A stretch of 64,000 bases of DNA from Bradyrhizobium barranii subsp. barranii (lineage in GTDB: Bacteria; Pseudomonadota; Alphaproteobacteria; Rhizobiales; Xanthobacteraceae), in the NCBI RefSeq assembly GCF_017565645.3, contig NZ_CP086136.1, positions 682,001 through 746,000 of the forward strand. The letters run 5' to 3'. Below are positions 25,860 to 35,334 of the stretch, one piece after another. Numbering within the stretch: position 1 is the first letter of the stretch; each line of letters starts with the position of its first letter. Below the pieces are notes generated by a model. It ran no database searches. It saw nothing but the letters and a program-made list of their open reading frames with translations, and was not told the DNA's origin. The translations under genes and the position numbers were made by a program.

Positions 25860-28307
25860 CTACCCTCTCCGCCGCGCTGCGGACGCATCCACCACGTTCT
25901 CCACTTGCTCGCGCCAGGACAAAATTTCCATCGCCAGCACGGGGTGGTTGAACCCCTTGAGCACGAGGTCGTCGAGCGCGCGGGCTTCGACCCAGGGCTC
26001 GACGATGCCGTAGACGCGGCGGCTGACCACGATCTGGTTGGCCTTGGCTTCGTCGCAGAGACGCGAGGCGAGGTTGGTGACGCTGCCGATCGCGGCATAT
26101 TCCAGCCGCTGCTCGAAGCCGACCTGGCCGAGCGTGGCATAGCCGAGCGCGATGCCGATGCCGAAGCCGAGCGTGTGCCCGCGGTTGCGCCACTTCTCGG
26201 TCAGCGGGCCGATCGTGTCGCGCATCTCCACTGCCATCTGCACCGCGCGCCGCGTGTGGTCCTCGAACTGGATCGGCGCGTTGAACAGGATCATCACGCC
26301 GTCGCCGGCATATTTGTCGAGCGTGCCCTCGTATTTGAAGATCAGCTTGCCGAGCGCTGCGTGATATTCGCGCAGCACGTTCATCGCCTCTTCCGGCTCG
26401 GTCGCCTCGGTGAAGGCGGTGAAGCCGCGCAAATCGCAGAACAGCACGGTGACCTCGCGGCGATGGCTGTCGAGCAGCGAGTCATGACCATCCGATGAAG
26501 CGATGAGCTGGGCGACCTGCGGCGCGAGAAAGCGTTCGAGCCGCTTGATGCGGCTGATCTCGCCGAGCTGCTTCTCGACGCGCTCTTCCAGTGAGCGGTT
26601 CCAGTTGCGAAGCTGCTCGGTCTGCTCCTGGAGCTTGGCCGCCTGCTGCTGCACGGTGTTATGCGCCACGGCGAGCTCGCGGCCCTTGTGATCGACCTCG
26701 GTGAACAGCCGCGCGTTGCGCATCGCCAGCACGGCCTGGTTGGCAAAGGTGCGCATCAGGCCGGTGAGGCTTCCGCCGAACTCGCCGCCGGCCCGGCGCA
26801 GCACCACCAGCGAGCCGAGCGTGCCCTGCTGGTCCACCAGCGGCACCACCAGCACCGAGTGGAAGCCGGCATCGACCGCGACGTCGCGCAGCGGCTGCTC
26901 GGAGGCCCGGTCGAGATCGGCAATCGCGATCGGTTCGCCGCTCTCGGCGGCATCGCTCAGGATGTTCGCACCCTGCTGGATCGTGACATGCGCGCCGTCG
27001 GCCGATTTGTCGATGCCGTTGGATTCGATCAGGTTGAAGCTGCGCGTCTCGGCATCGAAGCCGTAGATCAGCACCGCATCAGCATGGGTGATCTCGATCG
27101 CGCGCGCCGCGATGGTCGGCAGCACGGCGTTGGAATCGAGCGAGGAGGCGACCGCACGGCCGACCTCTTCCAGCGCCTTGAGCTCGTTGATCGACTGCGC
27201 GAGATCGCGGGTGCGCTCCTCGACCTTGGTCTCCAGGTCCGAATAGGTTTCCTGGAGCTGGCCGGCCATGCGGTTGAACTGGCCGGCGAGGTCTTCCAGC
27301 TCGTCGGAGGTGTGGACGTCGATGCGGTGGCTGAAATCGCCTTCGCCGAGCTTGTGCGCGCCGTCGCGCAGCGCCGTGATCGGGATGATCATGCGGCGGG
27401 CGAGCAGCGTGCCGGCGAGGATCGCGACCATCAGGCCCATGCCGATCAACAGCGCGATGCGCACGAGCTGGTCGCGGATCGGCATCAACGCCTGCGTCGT
27501 CGGCTGCTCGAACATCACGTTCCAGCCGAGCTTCGGCACGGTGCTGGCGGCGCTCATCACCGCATGGCCGTTGAAGTCGGTGCCCGAAGTGTCGGGCTCG
27601 CGGCCGGGCGCAATCGCCGCCGCCACCTGCGGCAGCTTCGACAGGTCCTTGCCGACATCGGGCCCTTTCGACGACGTCGCCAGCACGCGGCCGCGCGGAT
27701 CGACCACATAGGCGAACGCGGCCTTGCCGACCTGGGCGTCGGACAGGAAGTCGGAGAGGAAGCTGAGGTCGATTTCGGCCACGGTGACGCCGGCATTGAA
27801 GCCGGAATGCGCCACCGAGATCGACATCATCGGCGTCCGGTCGGAGAACCAGGCCGGCGCGTAGCTGACGCCGCGGGCAACCGTATCGGTGAAGCGCATG
27901 TCGCGGGAGAGGTCGGCATTGCCGCCGGTCGTGGTCGTCTGGCGCGAGACGCGCAGCACCTCGCGTCCCTCGCCGTTGAGCTGGAACAGCTGATTGACGA
28001 CTGAGACCTGGTGCAGGAGCGATGCGTAGTCGGCGCGGCGCTTCTCGAGCGTGTCCTGGCTTGCCCGCGTCACCCAGCTGATCTGGCGCTCGAGCTCGGA
28101 GATCGACTGCTCGATCCGCCGGGCGGCTCCTTGCGCCTTGTCGTCGAGCCCGTCGGTCAGCTGGGTCTTGGTGGCGCGATAGGAGATCCAGGTCTCCATC
28201 GCGCCGTTGACGGCGAGGACAAACACGACGAGGCCGACGAGGGAGACGACGTACTTGGCGAACAGGCCCTCGCGCAGAAACCGTGTCTTGTCTTTCGCTC
28301 CCGCCAT
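25860..28307 (-). CDS. Membrane-bound class III adenylate/guanylate cyclase
   Basis: 815 residues: membrane helix (about 18-38), a periplasmic Cache-like sensor, second helix (about 285-305), HAMP (RRMIIPITALRDGAHKLGEG), a GAF domain (about 390-535), a coiled coil, and a class III cyclase domain from about residue 610. Both metal aspartates are present (LFCDLRGFTAFTEA and KYAGDGVMILFNAP), and NLASRL carries the catalytic Asn and Arg. The base-specifying position reads EYAAIGSVTN, with Ala where Asp, Thr or Cys is usual, so ATP versus GTP use is uncertain. GAGAGGA precedes the ATG. Confidence 0.92.
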   Translation of the reverse strand: MAGAKDKTRFLREGLFAKYVVSLVGLVVFVLAVNGAMETWISYRATKTQLTDGLDDKAQGAARRIEQSISELERQISWVTRASQDTLEKRRADYASLLHQVSVVNQLFQLNGEGREVLRVSRQTTTTGGNADLSRDMRFTDTVARGVSYAPAWFSDRTPMMSISVAHSGFNAGVTVAEIDLSFLSDFLSDAQVGKAAFAYVVDPRGRVLATSSKGPDVGKDLSKLPQVAAAIAPGREPDTSGTDFNGHAVMSAASTVPKLGWNVMFEQPTTQALMPIRDQLVRIALLIGMGLMVAILAGTLLARRMIIPITALRDGAHKLGEGDFSHRIDVHTSDELEDLAGQFNRMAGQLQETYSDLETKVEERTRDLAQSINELKALEEVGRAVASSLDSNAVLPTIAARAIEITHADAVLIYGFDAETRSFNLIESNGIDKSADGAHVTIQQGANILSDAAESGEPIAIADLDRASEQPLRDVAVDAGFHSVLVVPLVDQQGTLGSLVVLRRAGGEFGGSLTGLMRTFANQAVLAMRNARLFTEVDHKGRELAVAHNTVQQQAAKLQEQTEQLRNWNRSLEERVEKQLGEISRIKRLERFLAPQVAQLIASSDGHDSLLDSHRREVTVLFCDLRGFTAFTEATEPEEAMNVLREYHAALGKLIFKYEGTLDKYAGDGVMILFNAPIQFEDHTRRAVQMAVEMRDTIGPLTEKWRNRGHTLGFGIGIALGYATLGQVGFEQRLEYAAIGSVTNLASRLCDEAKANQIVVSRRVYGIVEPWVEARALDDLVLKGFNHPVLAMEILSWREQVENVVDASAARRRG

Positions 28308-28554
28308 CCAGATCCTCTCGCGCCGTCATCGACGCCGGCGCTACGGGCCGTACCGGTCCAGGCGCCCTTCTACCACAATTCGGGCCACGGGACCGTCCCG
28401 CGACCTGTGGACCGGCCAGCGTGGTTACCCGCTGTCGAGGGCGGGCTGGGCCGGAAGGGTCGTGAATTGTCGCGGCCTCATCCCTTCGGATGAAGCGGCG
28501 GACCGGGAGGCCGATGTAAGGATTGGCGTGGAGTCCAGTACGTTGGTCGGCCAA

Positions 28555-30609
28555 TCATCGATTAAAGAGCTGTCGCAGCACGTCGTTCATCGGCTGGCTG
28601 TCCTGCTGCACCACCGCCGGGTCGTCTTGGACCGGAGCCTGGGCCGGGGGCGCGGGAGAAGCCTGCGGAGCGGGGGTGGACGGTGTTGCCGGCAGGCCGC
28701 GGCTGCGGCCGGTGCCGGTGCTGGTCCCCGCGCCGCCGGAAAGCCCCTGCTGGATCAAATTGCCGATCGCCTCGCCCAGCGGGCCGCCGAGCGGGTTGTT
28801 CTGTCCCGGCTGCTGGGTTTGCGGATTGGCATTGCCGGCCGCGTTGCCGCTGCCCGGCGCGGCGGCGCCGCCCAACCCGAGGCTGCCCAGGAGATTGCCG
28901 AGCCCGGCGCCGTCAGGGCCGAACAGGCCCTTGCCCATCTCGCGCAGCTTGGCATAGGCGGCGTCCGGATTGTCCAGCATGCCGGCCATGTCGGGGTAGA
29001 TCCGCGGCTGCGACCAGCTGCCCTGGATCATCACGGGAATGCCGAAGCCGACCGGCTCCGACGCGCGGCCCTGGCCTTCGGTGGTCATCACGAGCTTCGG
29101 CTCGACGCGAAAACCCATCATCTTGGTGTCGAGGGCGATGGTGCCGGCGCCGGTCACGCGCACCAGCGGTCCGATCAGATTGAGATCGGTCGTCACCGCC
29201 TGACCCTTGTCGATCCGGAAGGACGCCGAGAGCTGCGACAGATCCGTGCTCTGGGCCTCACTGTCCTGCCAGCCGGACAGCGTGCCCGATGTCAGCGAGC
29301 GGATCATCTGCGCGATGTTGATGCCGCGGATGGCGCCGTCCTGGAAATTGACGAAGGCCGTGCCCTGCATGTTCGCCATCAGCGCGCGCTGGCTGGTGCC
29401 GGCGCTGCGCAGCGCCAGCTTGGCCTGCAGCTTGCCGTCGATCCGGTCGAACTCGGCAAGGCCCTGGAGCAGCGGCAATGCGCGCACGCCGACGAGATCG
29501 GAATGCATGGCAAAGCTCGGCGCACCGCTTGTGGCATCCAGGATCACCTCGCCCGAGACCTGGCCGTCATAGGCGCCGAGATTGGCGGTGCCGGCCTTCA
29601 GCACGCCGCCGGCGAGCTTCGCATCGAGTGCCAGCGGCGCGAGGCGCGCATCGCCGATCACGGCCTCGTTCGCGGAGATCCTGATCTGTGCGTCGACATA
29701 ATTGAGCCCGGACACGTCGATCGGTGCATCGCTCCAGGGCTGTCCCGACGTGCCCTCCGGCGATTTCGCCACCGGAATCGCGAGCCGCTGGAAGTCGAGA
29801 TCGACCTTGACCAGAGGCTTGCTCGCAATATCGACCGAGGCCCAGCCGTTGAAGGCCCCGTCGCCGAGCCTGCCGTTCACGCCGTTGATCATCACGACAT
29901 CGCCGCTCAGCCGCATCTCGGCATGACCGGTGAGCTGGGATTTCAGCACATCGGGCATGTCGATGGCGAAATCCACCGGAATGGTCGGCCGGTCGGCTGG
30001 CGGCGCCGGCGTCGACGCCTTGATGTCGAACTTGGTCGGGTGATCGCCGACGCGCGCGGTGCCGGCGATGTCGACCTTGCGGTCGCGGCCAACGACGGCG
30101 TCGGCGTTGATGGCGCTGATGCGGCCCTCGACACGGTCGCGCACGCGCGCGAATGCGACTTCACCGTCGATGACCTTGACGCGGTCGATGGTCGCACCAC
30201 CGGTGTCGAGCGCCAGCGGCTTCGACGCGGTGCCTGCATTCGGCAGTCGCTCACGCAGCAGCGGCTGGTGGAGCACGGGATGGGTGACGACGAGTTCGCT
30301 GATCTTCGGGCTGCCCGACCATACGCTCGAGAGCGACATGTCGGCCTGCACGCTGTCGACCGTCAGGCGCGTGATGCCGCTGCGGTCCTTCGGGTCCTGA
30401 AGCGTGAGATCGTTGAGCGTGACGTTCAGCGTCGGCCACAGGCTGATCTTCGTGGTGCCGTCGATGGACAGGCGATAGCCGGTCGCGCTCTCGACCCGCG
30501 AGGCAATCGTCGTGGTCAGGAATCCCGAGGGAATCCTGACCACGAGGAGAAGCCCGATCACGATGATGACGGCGGCTATCGCCGCGCCGGCGAATTTCAC
30601 TGCTCTCAT
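28555..30609 (-). CDS. AsmA family envelope protein
   Basis: 684 residues. The N-terminal anchor (FAGAAIAAVIIVIGLLLVVR) is followed by the AsmA start IASRVESATGYRLSIDGTTK and a long beta-rich region; the typical AsmA C-terminal block is present (GINIAQMIRSLTSGTLSGWQ, TDLSQLSASFRIDKGQAVTT). The last 120 residues are a Gly/Pro/Gln-rich tail. AsmA-like proteins are thought to form bridges that carry phospholipids across the periplasm; E. coli AsmA affects outer-membrane assembly. GGAAAG lies 8 bases before the ATG. It is divergent from the Crp-type gene. Confidence 0.9.
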   Translation of the reverse strand: MRAVKFAGAAIAAVIIVIGLLLVVRIPSGFLTTTIASRVESATGYRLSIDGTTKISLWPTLNVTLNDLTLQDPKDRSGITRLTVDSVQADMSLSSVWSGSPKISELVVTHPVLHQPLLRERLPNAGTASKPLALDTGGATIDRVKVIDGEVAFARVRDRVEGRISAINADAVVGRDRKVDIAGTARVGDHPTKFDIKASTPAPPADRPTIPVDFAIDMPDVLKSQLTGHAEMRLSGDVVMINGVNGRLGDGAFNGWASVDIASKPLVKVDLDFQRLAIPVAKSPEGTSGQPWSDAPIDVSGLNYVDAQIRISANEAVIGDARLAPLALDAKLAGGVLKAGTANLGAYDGQVSGEVILDATSGAPSFAMHSDLVGVRALPLLQGLAEFDRIDGKLQAKLALRSAGTSQRALMANMQGTAFVNFQDGAIRGINIAQMIRSLTSGTLSGWQDSEAQSTDLSQLSASFRIDKGQAVTTDLNLIGPLVRVTGAGTIALDTKMMGFRVEPKLVMTTEGQGRASEPVGFGIPVMIQGSWSQPRIYPDMAGMLDNPDAAYAKLREMGKGLFGPDGAGLGNLLGSLGLGGAAAPGSGNAAGNANPQTQQPGQNNPLGGPLGEAIGNLIQQGLSGGAGTSTGTGRSRGLPATPSTPAPQASPAPPAQAPVQDDPAVVQQDSQPMNDVLRQLFNR

Positions 30610-30748
30610 GTCGACTTTCCAACGACGGACAATCGGCGGCGAATCCCGCAGATGACCGTCCTATGCATCCGTCCTTTGCGCCTGAGTTTATCCCCGGACG
30701 GGAAGCGGCTCCAAGCACGTAAAAATAGTCAGGGGGGCTGCAAAGTTA

Positions 30749-30764
30749 TGTGACTTATGACACA
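30749..30764. promoter_or_regulatory. Possible CRP-type binding site upstream of the Crp-type gene
   Basis: TGTGACTTATGACACA matches TGTGA-N6-TCACA at 9 of 10 defined positions. It lies 92 bases before the ATG of the Crp-type regulator and about 140 bases before the divergent AsmA start. The regulator's recognition helix carries RESVNR, which keeps the RExxxR contacts of E. coli CRP (RETVGR), so autoregulation is plausible. Confidence 0.5.
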
Positions 30765-30855
30765 CTTCGCCGGCGCGGTATTACGCGATCCTGATTTGAT
30801 GGTTCCAAGCGATTTGCCAGGGAAACTGGCTAAGGAAATTCACAAGGACATTGAA

Positions 30856-31530
30856 ATGAGCAAGCAGGCCGAATTTGCGGTCATCCTGAAGATGAACGCG
30901 ATGTTCGCCGATCTCGGCGCAGACGAGCTCCAGCGGCTGTCGAATCTCTGCCACACCCAGCATCTGGGGAATGGCGAGGTGCTGTTCCAGAAGGGCGATG
31001 CGGGGGACGCGCTGTTCGGCGTGCGCCGGGGCCAAGTCCGTATCGAGACCGGCGTCTCCGACGGCAGCCGTCTGACCCTGAACTTCATGGGGCCGGGCGA
31101 CCTGTTCGGCGAGGTCGCGGTGCTGGACGGCCAGAGCCGGACTGCGGATGCGACCGCAGGCGAAGCCAGTGAATTGTTCGTGCTGCGGCGCGAAGATTTT
31201 CTCAGCTTCCTCGAACGCGAGCCGAAGGTCGCGATCAAGATCATCGCGCTGCTGTGCCAGCGCATCCGCTGGCAGAGCGAGCGCATGGAAGAATCCATGC
31301 TGCAACCGCTGCCGGTGCGGCTGGCGCGGCGGCTCTGCGCGCTCGCCGCCGATTTCGGCTCGGAGGTCCACATCTCGCAGGAGCAGCTCGGCATCTTCGT
31401 CGGCGCGGCCCGCGAGAGCGTCAACCGCCAGCTTCAGGCCTGGCGCAAGGAAGCGATCCTCGATCTCCAGCGCGGCCGCATCCTGCTGCGGAACATGACC
31501 AAGCTGACGGCGATCGCGCGGAACGAGTAG
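30856..31530 (+). CDS. Crp/Fnr family transcriptional regulator (CRP-like)
   Basis: 224 residues from ATG 30856 (MSKQAEFAVILKMNAMFADL). The cyclic-nucleotide pocket reads GDLFGEVAVLDGQSRTADAT, with the FGE and the Arg-Thr pair (R95-T96) that contact phosphate in CRP. The C-terminal helix-turn-helix is ISQEQLGIFVGAARESVNRQ; R-E-x-x-x-R matches CRP rather than FNR. There is no cysteine cluster for an iron-sulfur centre. It probably senses cAMP or cGMP. The frame is open to 30757, but the internal ATG gives the family's usual length. A CRP-like site is at 30749-30764. Confidence 0.9.
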   Translation: MSKQAEFAVILKMNAMFADLGADELQRLSNLCHTQHLGNGEVLFQKGDAGDALFGVRRGQVRIETGVSDGSRLTLNFMGPGDLFGEVAVLDGQSRTADATAGEASELFVLRREDFLSFLEREPKVAIKIIALLCQRIRWQSERMEESMLQPLPVRLARRLCALAADFGSEVHISQEQLGIFVGAARESVNRQLQAWRKEAILDLQRGRILLRNMTKLTAIARNE

Positions 31531-31532
31531 GG

Positions 31533-31898
31533 TCAACTGATCGGGAGCCTGCGCCGGCGGACACGATCCCGGTCGATGGTGATGATGCTGCCCTGGATTT
31601 CGTCCTCGGTCAGGGCGGATAGAACCTCCGCCAGGCGGGTCCGGACGGCGACCTCTGTCCAGTCGCCGCCTCGAAAAAGAATGAGACTTGGGCTGTCGCT
31701 GCCCGCGGTTGCGAGCAGGCGAGGATAATCGAGATCCGCCGTGACGACCGTGCGCGCCTCCTGCCTGGCGCGATCGATGATTTCAACGTCACTCGCAGCG
31801 TGAAGCCCGATCACGGAGGCGTGGACGGCATCATGCCCCCTCTCTGTCAGCCAGTGCGACAGCACTGGCGAAAGGGGCATGTCGATGAGGAATTTCAC
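31533..31898 (-). CDS. DUF5615 PIN-like toxin candidate
   Basis: 121 residues. MKFLIDMPLSPVLSHWLTER and RTVVTADLDYPRLLATAG are the DUF5615 (PIN-like) signatures; the Asp at residue 6 and the Asp residues of ADLDYPRL would form the acidic metal site expected of a ribonuclease. The start overlaps the DUF433 gene by 4 bases (ATGA). The DUF433-DUF5615 pairing is a recognised type of putative toxin-antitoxin system. It ends 2 bases after the convergent Crp-type gene. Confidence 0.85.
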   Translation of the reverse strand: MKFLIDMPLSPVLSHWLTERGHDAVHASVIGLHAASDVEIIDRARQEARTVVTADLDYPRLLATAGSDSPSLILFRGGDWTEVAVRTRLAEVLSALTEDEIQGSIITIDRDRVRRRRLPIS

Positions 31899-32134
31899 TT
31901 TGCCGGAACGATGGGATGCAGCTCGACGGCTTCATCCTCGGCAAGGAGGGCCGCGTAGCGCAATGCTTCGTCGATGTCTTCGCGCTCGAGATACGGGTAA
32001 TTATTCAAAACGGATTCTCGAGTCTCGCCCGCCGCCAACAGGCCAAGTAGTCGTGCGACCGGAAACCGCAGCCCGCGAATACAGGGCTTGCCGGTGCAGA
32101 CTGCGGGGTCGATCGTGATGCGCGTGAAAGTCAT
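31895..32134 (-). CDS. DUF433 antitoxin candidate
   Basis: 79 residues: MTFTRITIDPAVCTGKPCIR then RFPVARLLGLLAAGETRESV and YPYLEREDIDEALRYAALLA, which is the DUF433 pattern with its small helix-turn-helix. It precedes the DUF5615 gene with a 4-base overlap. The protein is expected to neutralise the partner and to repress the pair's promoter. Confidence 0.88.
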   Translation of the reverse strand: MTFTRITIDPAVCTGKPCIRGLRFPVARLLGLLAAGETRESVLNNYPYLEREDIDEALRYAALLAEDEAVELHPIVPAK

Positions 32135-32199
32135 TGGAGTAACATAGCGCCTCGGGGTGCCCTTCGCCAGTACACCCCGTCAGGCCGCTTGCTTGGAAT

Positions 32200-35100
32200 C
32201 TACTCCGCCGCGGGGTGCACCATGCCCTTTTTATCCGGCGCCGCGCCGTGATGATCGGCGGTCTCGGCATCCTCGCTGTGCACGATCAGCCGCTTGGCGA
32301 ATCGCCAGATCAGGGCGCCGAGATCGTCCATCACCATGAACATCGCGGGCACGAACACCAGCGACAGGATGGTCGAGAAGATCAGGCCGCCGATCACCGC
32401 GAGCGCCATCGGCGAGCGGAACTCGCCGCCGGCGCCGACCGCGAGCGCGCTCGGCGTCATGCCCGCGGCCATCGCGATCGTGGTCATCACGATCGGGCGC
32501 GCGCGCTTCATGCCGGCGTCGATCATCGCTTCCTCGCGCGGCTTGCCGGCGCGGATCGCCTCGATGGCGAATTCCACCAGCATGATCGCGTTCTTGGTGA
32601 CGATACCCATCAGCATCAAGATGCCGATCCAGACCGGCGTGGTGAGCTGCTTGCCGGTGATGAGCAGTGCGGCGATGGCGCCGCCGATCGAGAGCGGCAG
32701 CGAGAACAGGATGGTGATCGGCTGCAGGAAGGTGCCGAATAGCAGCACCAGCACGGCGTAGACCATCATCAGGCCCGCGGTGATCGCAGTGGCGAAGCCG
32801 TCGGACAGTTCGTTCAGGCTTTCGGCGTCGCCGGAGGGCGAGACCTTCACGCCCTTCGGCCGGCTCTTCATCACCGGCAGGTCGTAGATCTTCTTGGTCG
32901 CGTCGCCGAGGGCGGCGGAGCCGACGAGGTCGGCGGCGACGGTTGCCTGCCGCTCACGATCGTAGCGGTTGATGCTGGTCGGACCCTGGTCGAGCTTGAC
33001 GTCGGCGATGACCGAGAGCGGCACGCCGCCCTTCTCGCCGCGCTCGCCGAGCGGCACGCGCAGCTGTTCGAGCGTCCTCAGATTACCGCGCGCGGCGTCC
33101 TCGAGCTGGACGCGGATCGGCACCAGGCGGTCGCCGACGTCGAACTTGGCGAGCGCGGGCCCGACATCGCCGATGGTGGCGACGCGGATGGTCTGCGACA
33201 GGCTTTCCGTGGAGACGCCGAGGCGCGCGGCGAGATCTGCGCGCGGCTCGATGCGCAGCTCGGGCCGCTCGAGCGTGGTTTCCGAGATCACGTTGGAGAT
33301 CGTCGGAATCCGCTTCATCTGCGTCGCGAGCTCGCTGGCGACGTTGTTGACGATGTTGGCGTCGACGCCGGTCACGACCAGCGAGATGGCGCGCAGGCCG
33401 TTCTCGTCGAGGAACCAGAAGCGGATGTCGGGAACGTTCTCCAGCTCCTGGCTGATCGAGAATTCGAGCTCGCGCTGAGTGATGTCGCGGCTGTCCTTGG
33501 GCGTGTAGTTGATGATCAAGGAGGCGCGCCGGACTTCCTGGGTGCCCGGCGGGACGCGCCCGCCATCGACGAAGATGCTCTTCACCTCCGGCCGCTTGCG
33601 CAGGCGTGCGACGATGTCCTCGGTGACCTTCTCGGTGTAGGCAAGCTGGGTGCCCGGCGGCAGCTCGAGCGCCAGCAGCGAGCGCGCGCTGTCCTGCGCC
33701 GGCAGGAAGCCCTGCGGCAGCAGCGTGATGCTCCAGATTGAGGCGGCGAACACCCCGAAGCCGATCAGCACGGTGATGAAATGGTGCTTCACCGACCAGG
33801 CCACGATCCTGTGATAGGCCCGCAGCACGCGGCCGGGCGGCGGCTCTTCGTGCGCATGGTGCTTGAGGAAGTAGGCGGCCAGCACCGGCGTGACGAAGCG
33901 CGCCGCGAGCAGCGAGAAGAACACTTGCACCGAGACGGTGATGCCGAACTGCTTGAAGAACTGTCCGGCGATGCCCGACATGAAGCTCGCTGGCGCGAAG
34001 ATCGCAATGATCGTCAGCGAGATCGCGATCACCGCGAGGCCGATTTCGTCGGCGGCCTCGAGCGCGGCGCGGTAGGGCGACTTGCCCATGTTCATGTGCC
34101 GGACGATGTTCTCGATCTCGACGATGGCGTCGTCGACGAGAATACCTGTCGACAGCGTGATGGCGAGGAAGCTGACGAGGTTCAGCGAGAAGCCGAGGAG
34201 GTCCATCGCCCAGAACGCCGGGAAGATCGACAGCGGGAGCGAGATCGCGGCAATGATGGTGGCGCGCAGGTCCCGCAGGAACAGGAGCACGATGATGACG
34301 GCAAGGATGGCGCCTTCGAACAGGGTCGAGATCGCCGCGTGGTAATTGCCGTTGGTATATTCGACCGAGGTGTCGATCACCTTCAGGTCGACGTCGGGAT
34401 AGGCGGCCTTCAGCGCGTCGATGCGCTTCTGCACGGCCTCGGCCACCTTCACATCGCTGGCGCCCTTGGATCGCTTGATGCCGAGCGCGACCACCGGCTC
34501 GCCGTTGAAGCGGGCGAAGGTGCGGCGGTCCGCGATGGTGTCGGTGACGGTGCCGAGATCGTCGAGCCGGACCTCGCCGCCGCCGAACAGCGGGATCATG
34601 GTGCCGGCGAGATCGCCCAGCGTCTTGGCGCCCGCGAGCGTGCGGATCGCCTGGTCGTTCTTGCCGATCTCGGCGCGGCCGCCGGCGACGTCGACATTGG
34701 TGCCGCGCAGGCTTTGGCTGACATTGACCGCGGTCAGCCCCATTGCCTGCATCCGGTCCGGATCGAGCGAGACCAGGATCTCGCGCTCGACACCGCCGAT
34801 GCGCTCGACCTGGGCGACGCCGCGCACGCCCTGCAGCGCGCGCTTGACCACGTCGTCGACGAAATAGGAGAGCTGTTCGGGCGTCTTGCCGGGCGAGATC
34901 GCGGCATAGGTGACGATCGGCAGGCCGATGACGTCGACGCGCTGGATCAGCGGCTCGGTGACGTTCTGCGGCAGGTTCGATCGTACCCGCGTCACCGCGT
35001 CCTTGACGTCGTTGAGCGCGCGGTCGGTGTTGGTCTCCAGCGCGAACTGGATGGTGGTCACGGACACGCCGTCGGTGATCGAGGAGGTGATGTGCCTGAC

Positions 35101-35334
35101 CCCCTCGACGCCGGAGACGGCATCTTCAACCGTCTTGGTGACCTGGGATTCGAGCTCAGCGGGTGCTGCGCCGAACTGCGACACCACGACCGAGATCACG
35201 GGAATGTCGGCCGAAGGCAGCCGCGTCACCGCGAGCTTGGTGAAGGACACCCAGCCGAGGACCAGGAGGATGATCGAGAAGACGACCGACGGTAGCGGAT
35301 TGCGGATCGACCAAGCCGAGATATTGAGAGCCAT
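32200..35334 (-). CDS. RND efflux pump inner-membrane subunit (AcrB/HAE1 family)
   Basis: 1044 residues, normal for an AcrB/MexF-type proton-driven pump. It opens MALNISAWSIRNPLPSVVFS; the proton-relay pair is present in GILVDDAIVEIENIVRHMNM and the second membrane half ends with GGLIFSTILSLVFVPAMFMV. The periplasmic porter and docking loops are of usual length. TGA of the adaptor gene and this ATG share one base. Substrate cannot be predicted. No outer-membrane TolC-like gene follows, so a channel encoded elsewhere must be used. Confidence 0.95.
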   Translation of the reverse strand: MALNISAWSIRNPLPSVVFSIILLVLGWVSFTKLAVTRLPSADIPVISVVVSQFGAAPAELESQVTKTVEDAVSGVEGVRHITSSITDGVSVTTIQFALETNTDRALNDVKDAVTRVRSNLPQNVTEPLIQRVDVIGLPIVTYAAISPGKTPEQLSYFVDDVVKRALQGVRGVAQVERIGGVEREILVSLDPDRMQAMGLTAVNVSQSLRGTNVDVAGGRAEIGKNDQAIRTLAGAKTLGDLAGTMIPLFGGGEVRLDDLGTVTDTIADRRTFARFNGEPVVALGIKRSKGASDVKVAEAVQKRIDALKAAYPDVDLKVIDTSVEYTNGNYHAAISTLFEGAILAVIIVLLFLRDLRATIIAAISLPLSIFPAFWAMDLLGFSLNLVSFLAITLSTGILVDDAIVEIENIVRHMNMGKSPYRAALEAADEIGLAVIAISLTIIAIFAPASFMSGIAGQFFKQFGITVSVQVFFSLLAARFVTPVLAAYFLKHHAHEEPPPGRVLRAYHRIVAWSVKHHFITVLIGFGVFAASIWSITLLPQGFLPAQDSARSLLALELPPGTQLAYTEKVTEDIVARLRKRPEVKSIFVDGGRVPPGTQEVRRASLIINYTPKDSRDITQRELEFSISQELENVPDIRFWFLDENGLRAISLVVTGVDANIVNNVASELATQMKRIPTISNVISETTLERPELRIEPRADLAARLGVSTESLSQTIRVATIGDVGPALAKFDVGDRLVPIRVQLEDAARGNLRTLEQLRVPLGERGEKGGVPLSVIADVKLDQGPTSINRYDRERQATVAADLVGSAALGDATKKIYDLPVMKSRPKGVKVSPSGDAESLNELSDGFATAITAGLMMVYAVLVLLFGTFLQPITILFSLPLSIGGAIAALLITGKQLTTPVWIGILMLMGIVTKNAIMLVEFAIEAIRAGKPREEAMIDAGMKRARPIVMTTIAMAAGMTPSALAVGAGGEFRSPMALAVIGGLIFSTILSLVFVPAMFMVMDDLGALIWRFAKRLIVHSEDAETADHHGAAPDKKGMVHPAAE

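Noticed and set aside
28207..30753. 848-codon plus-strand frame opposite the AsmA gene
   Set aside because: Shadow frame. The AsmA protein on the other strand has conserved motifs and a ribosome binding site.
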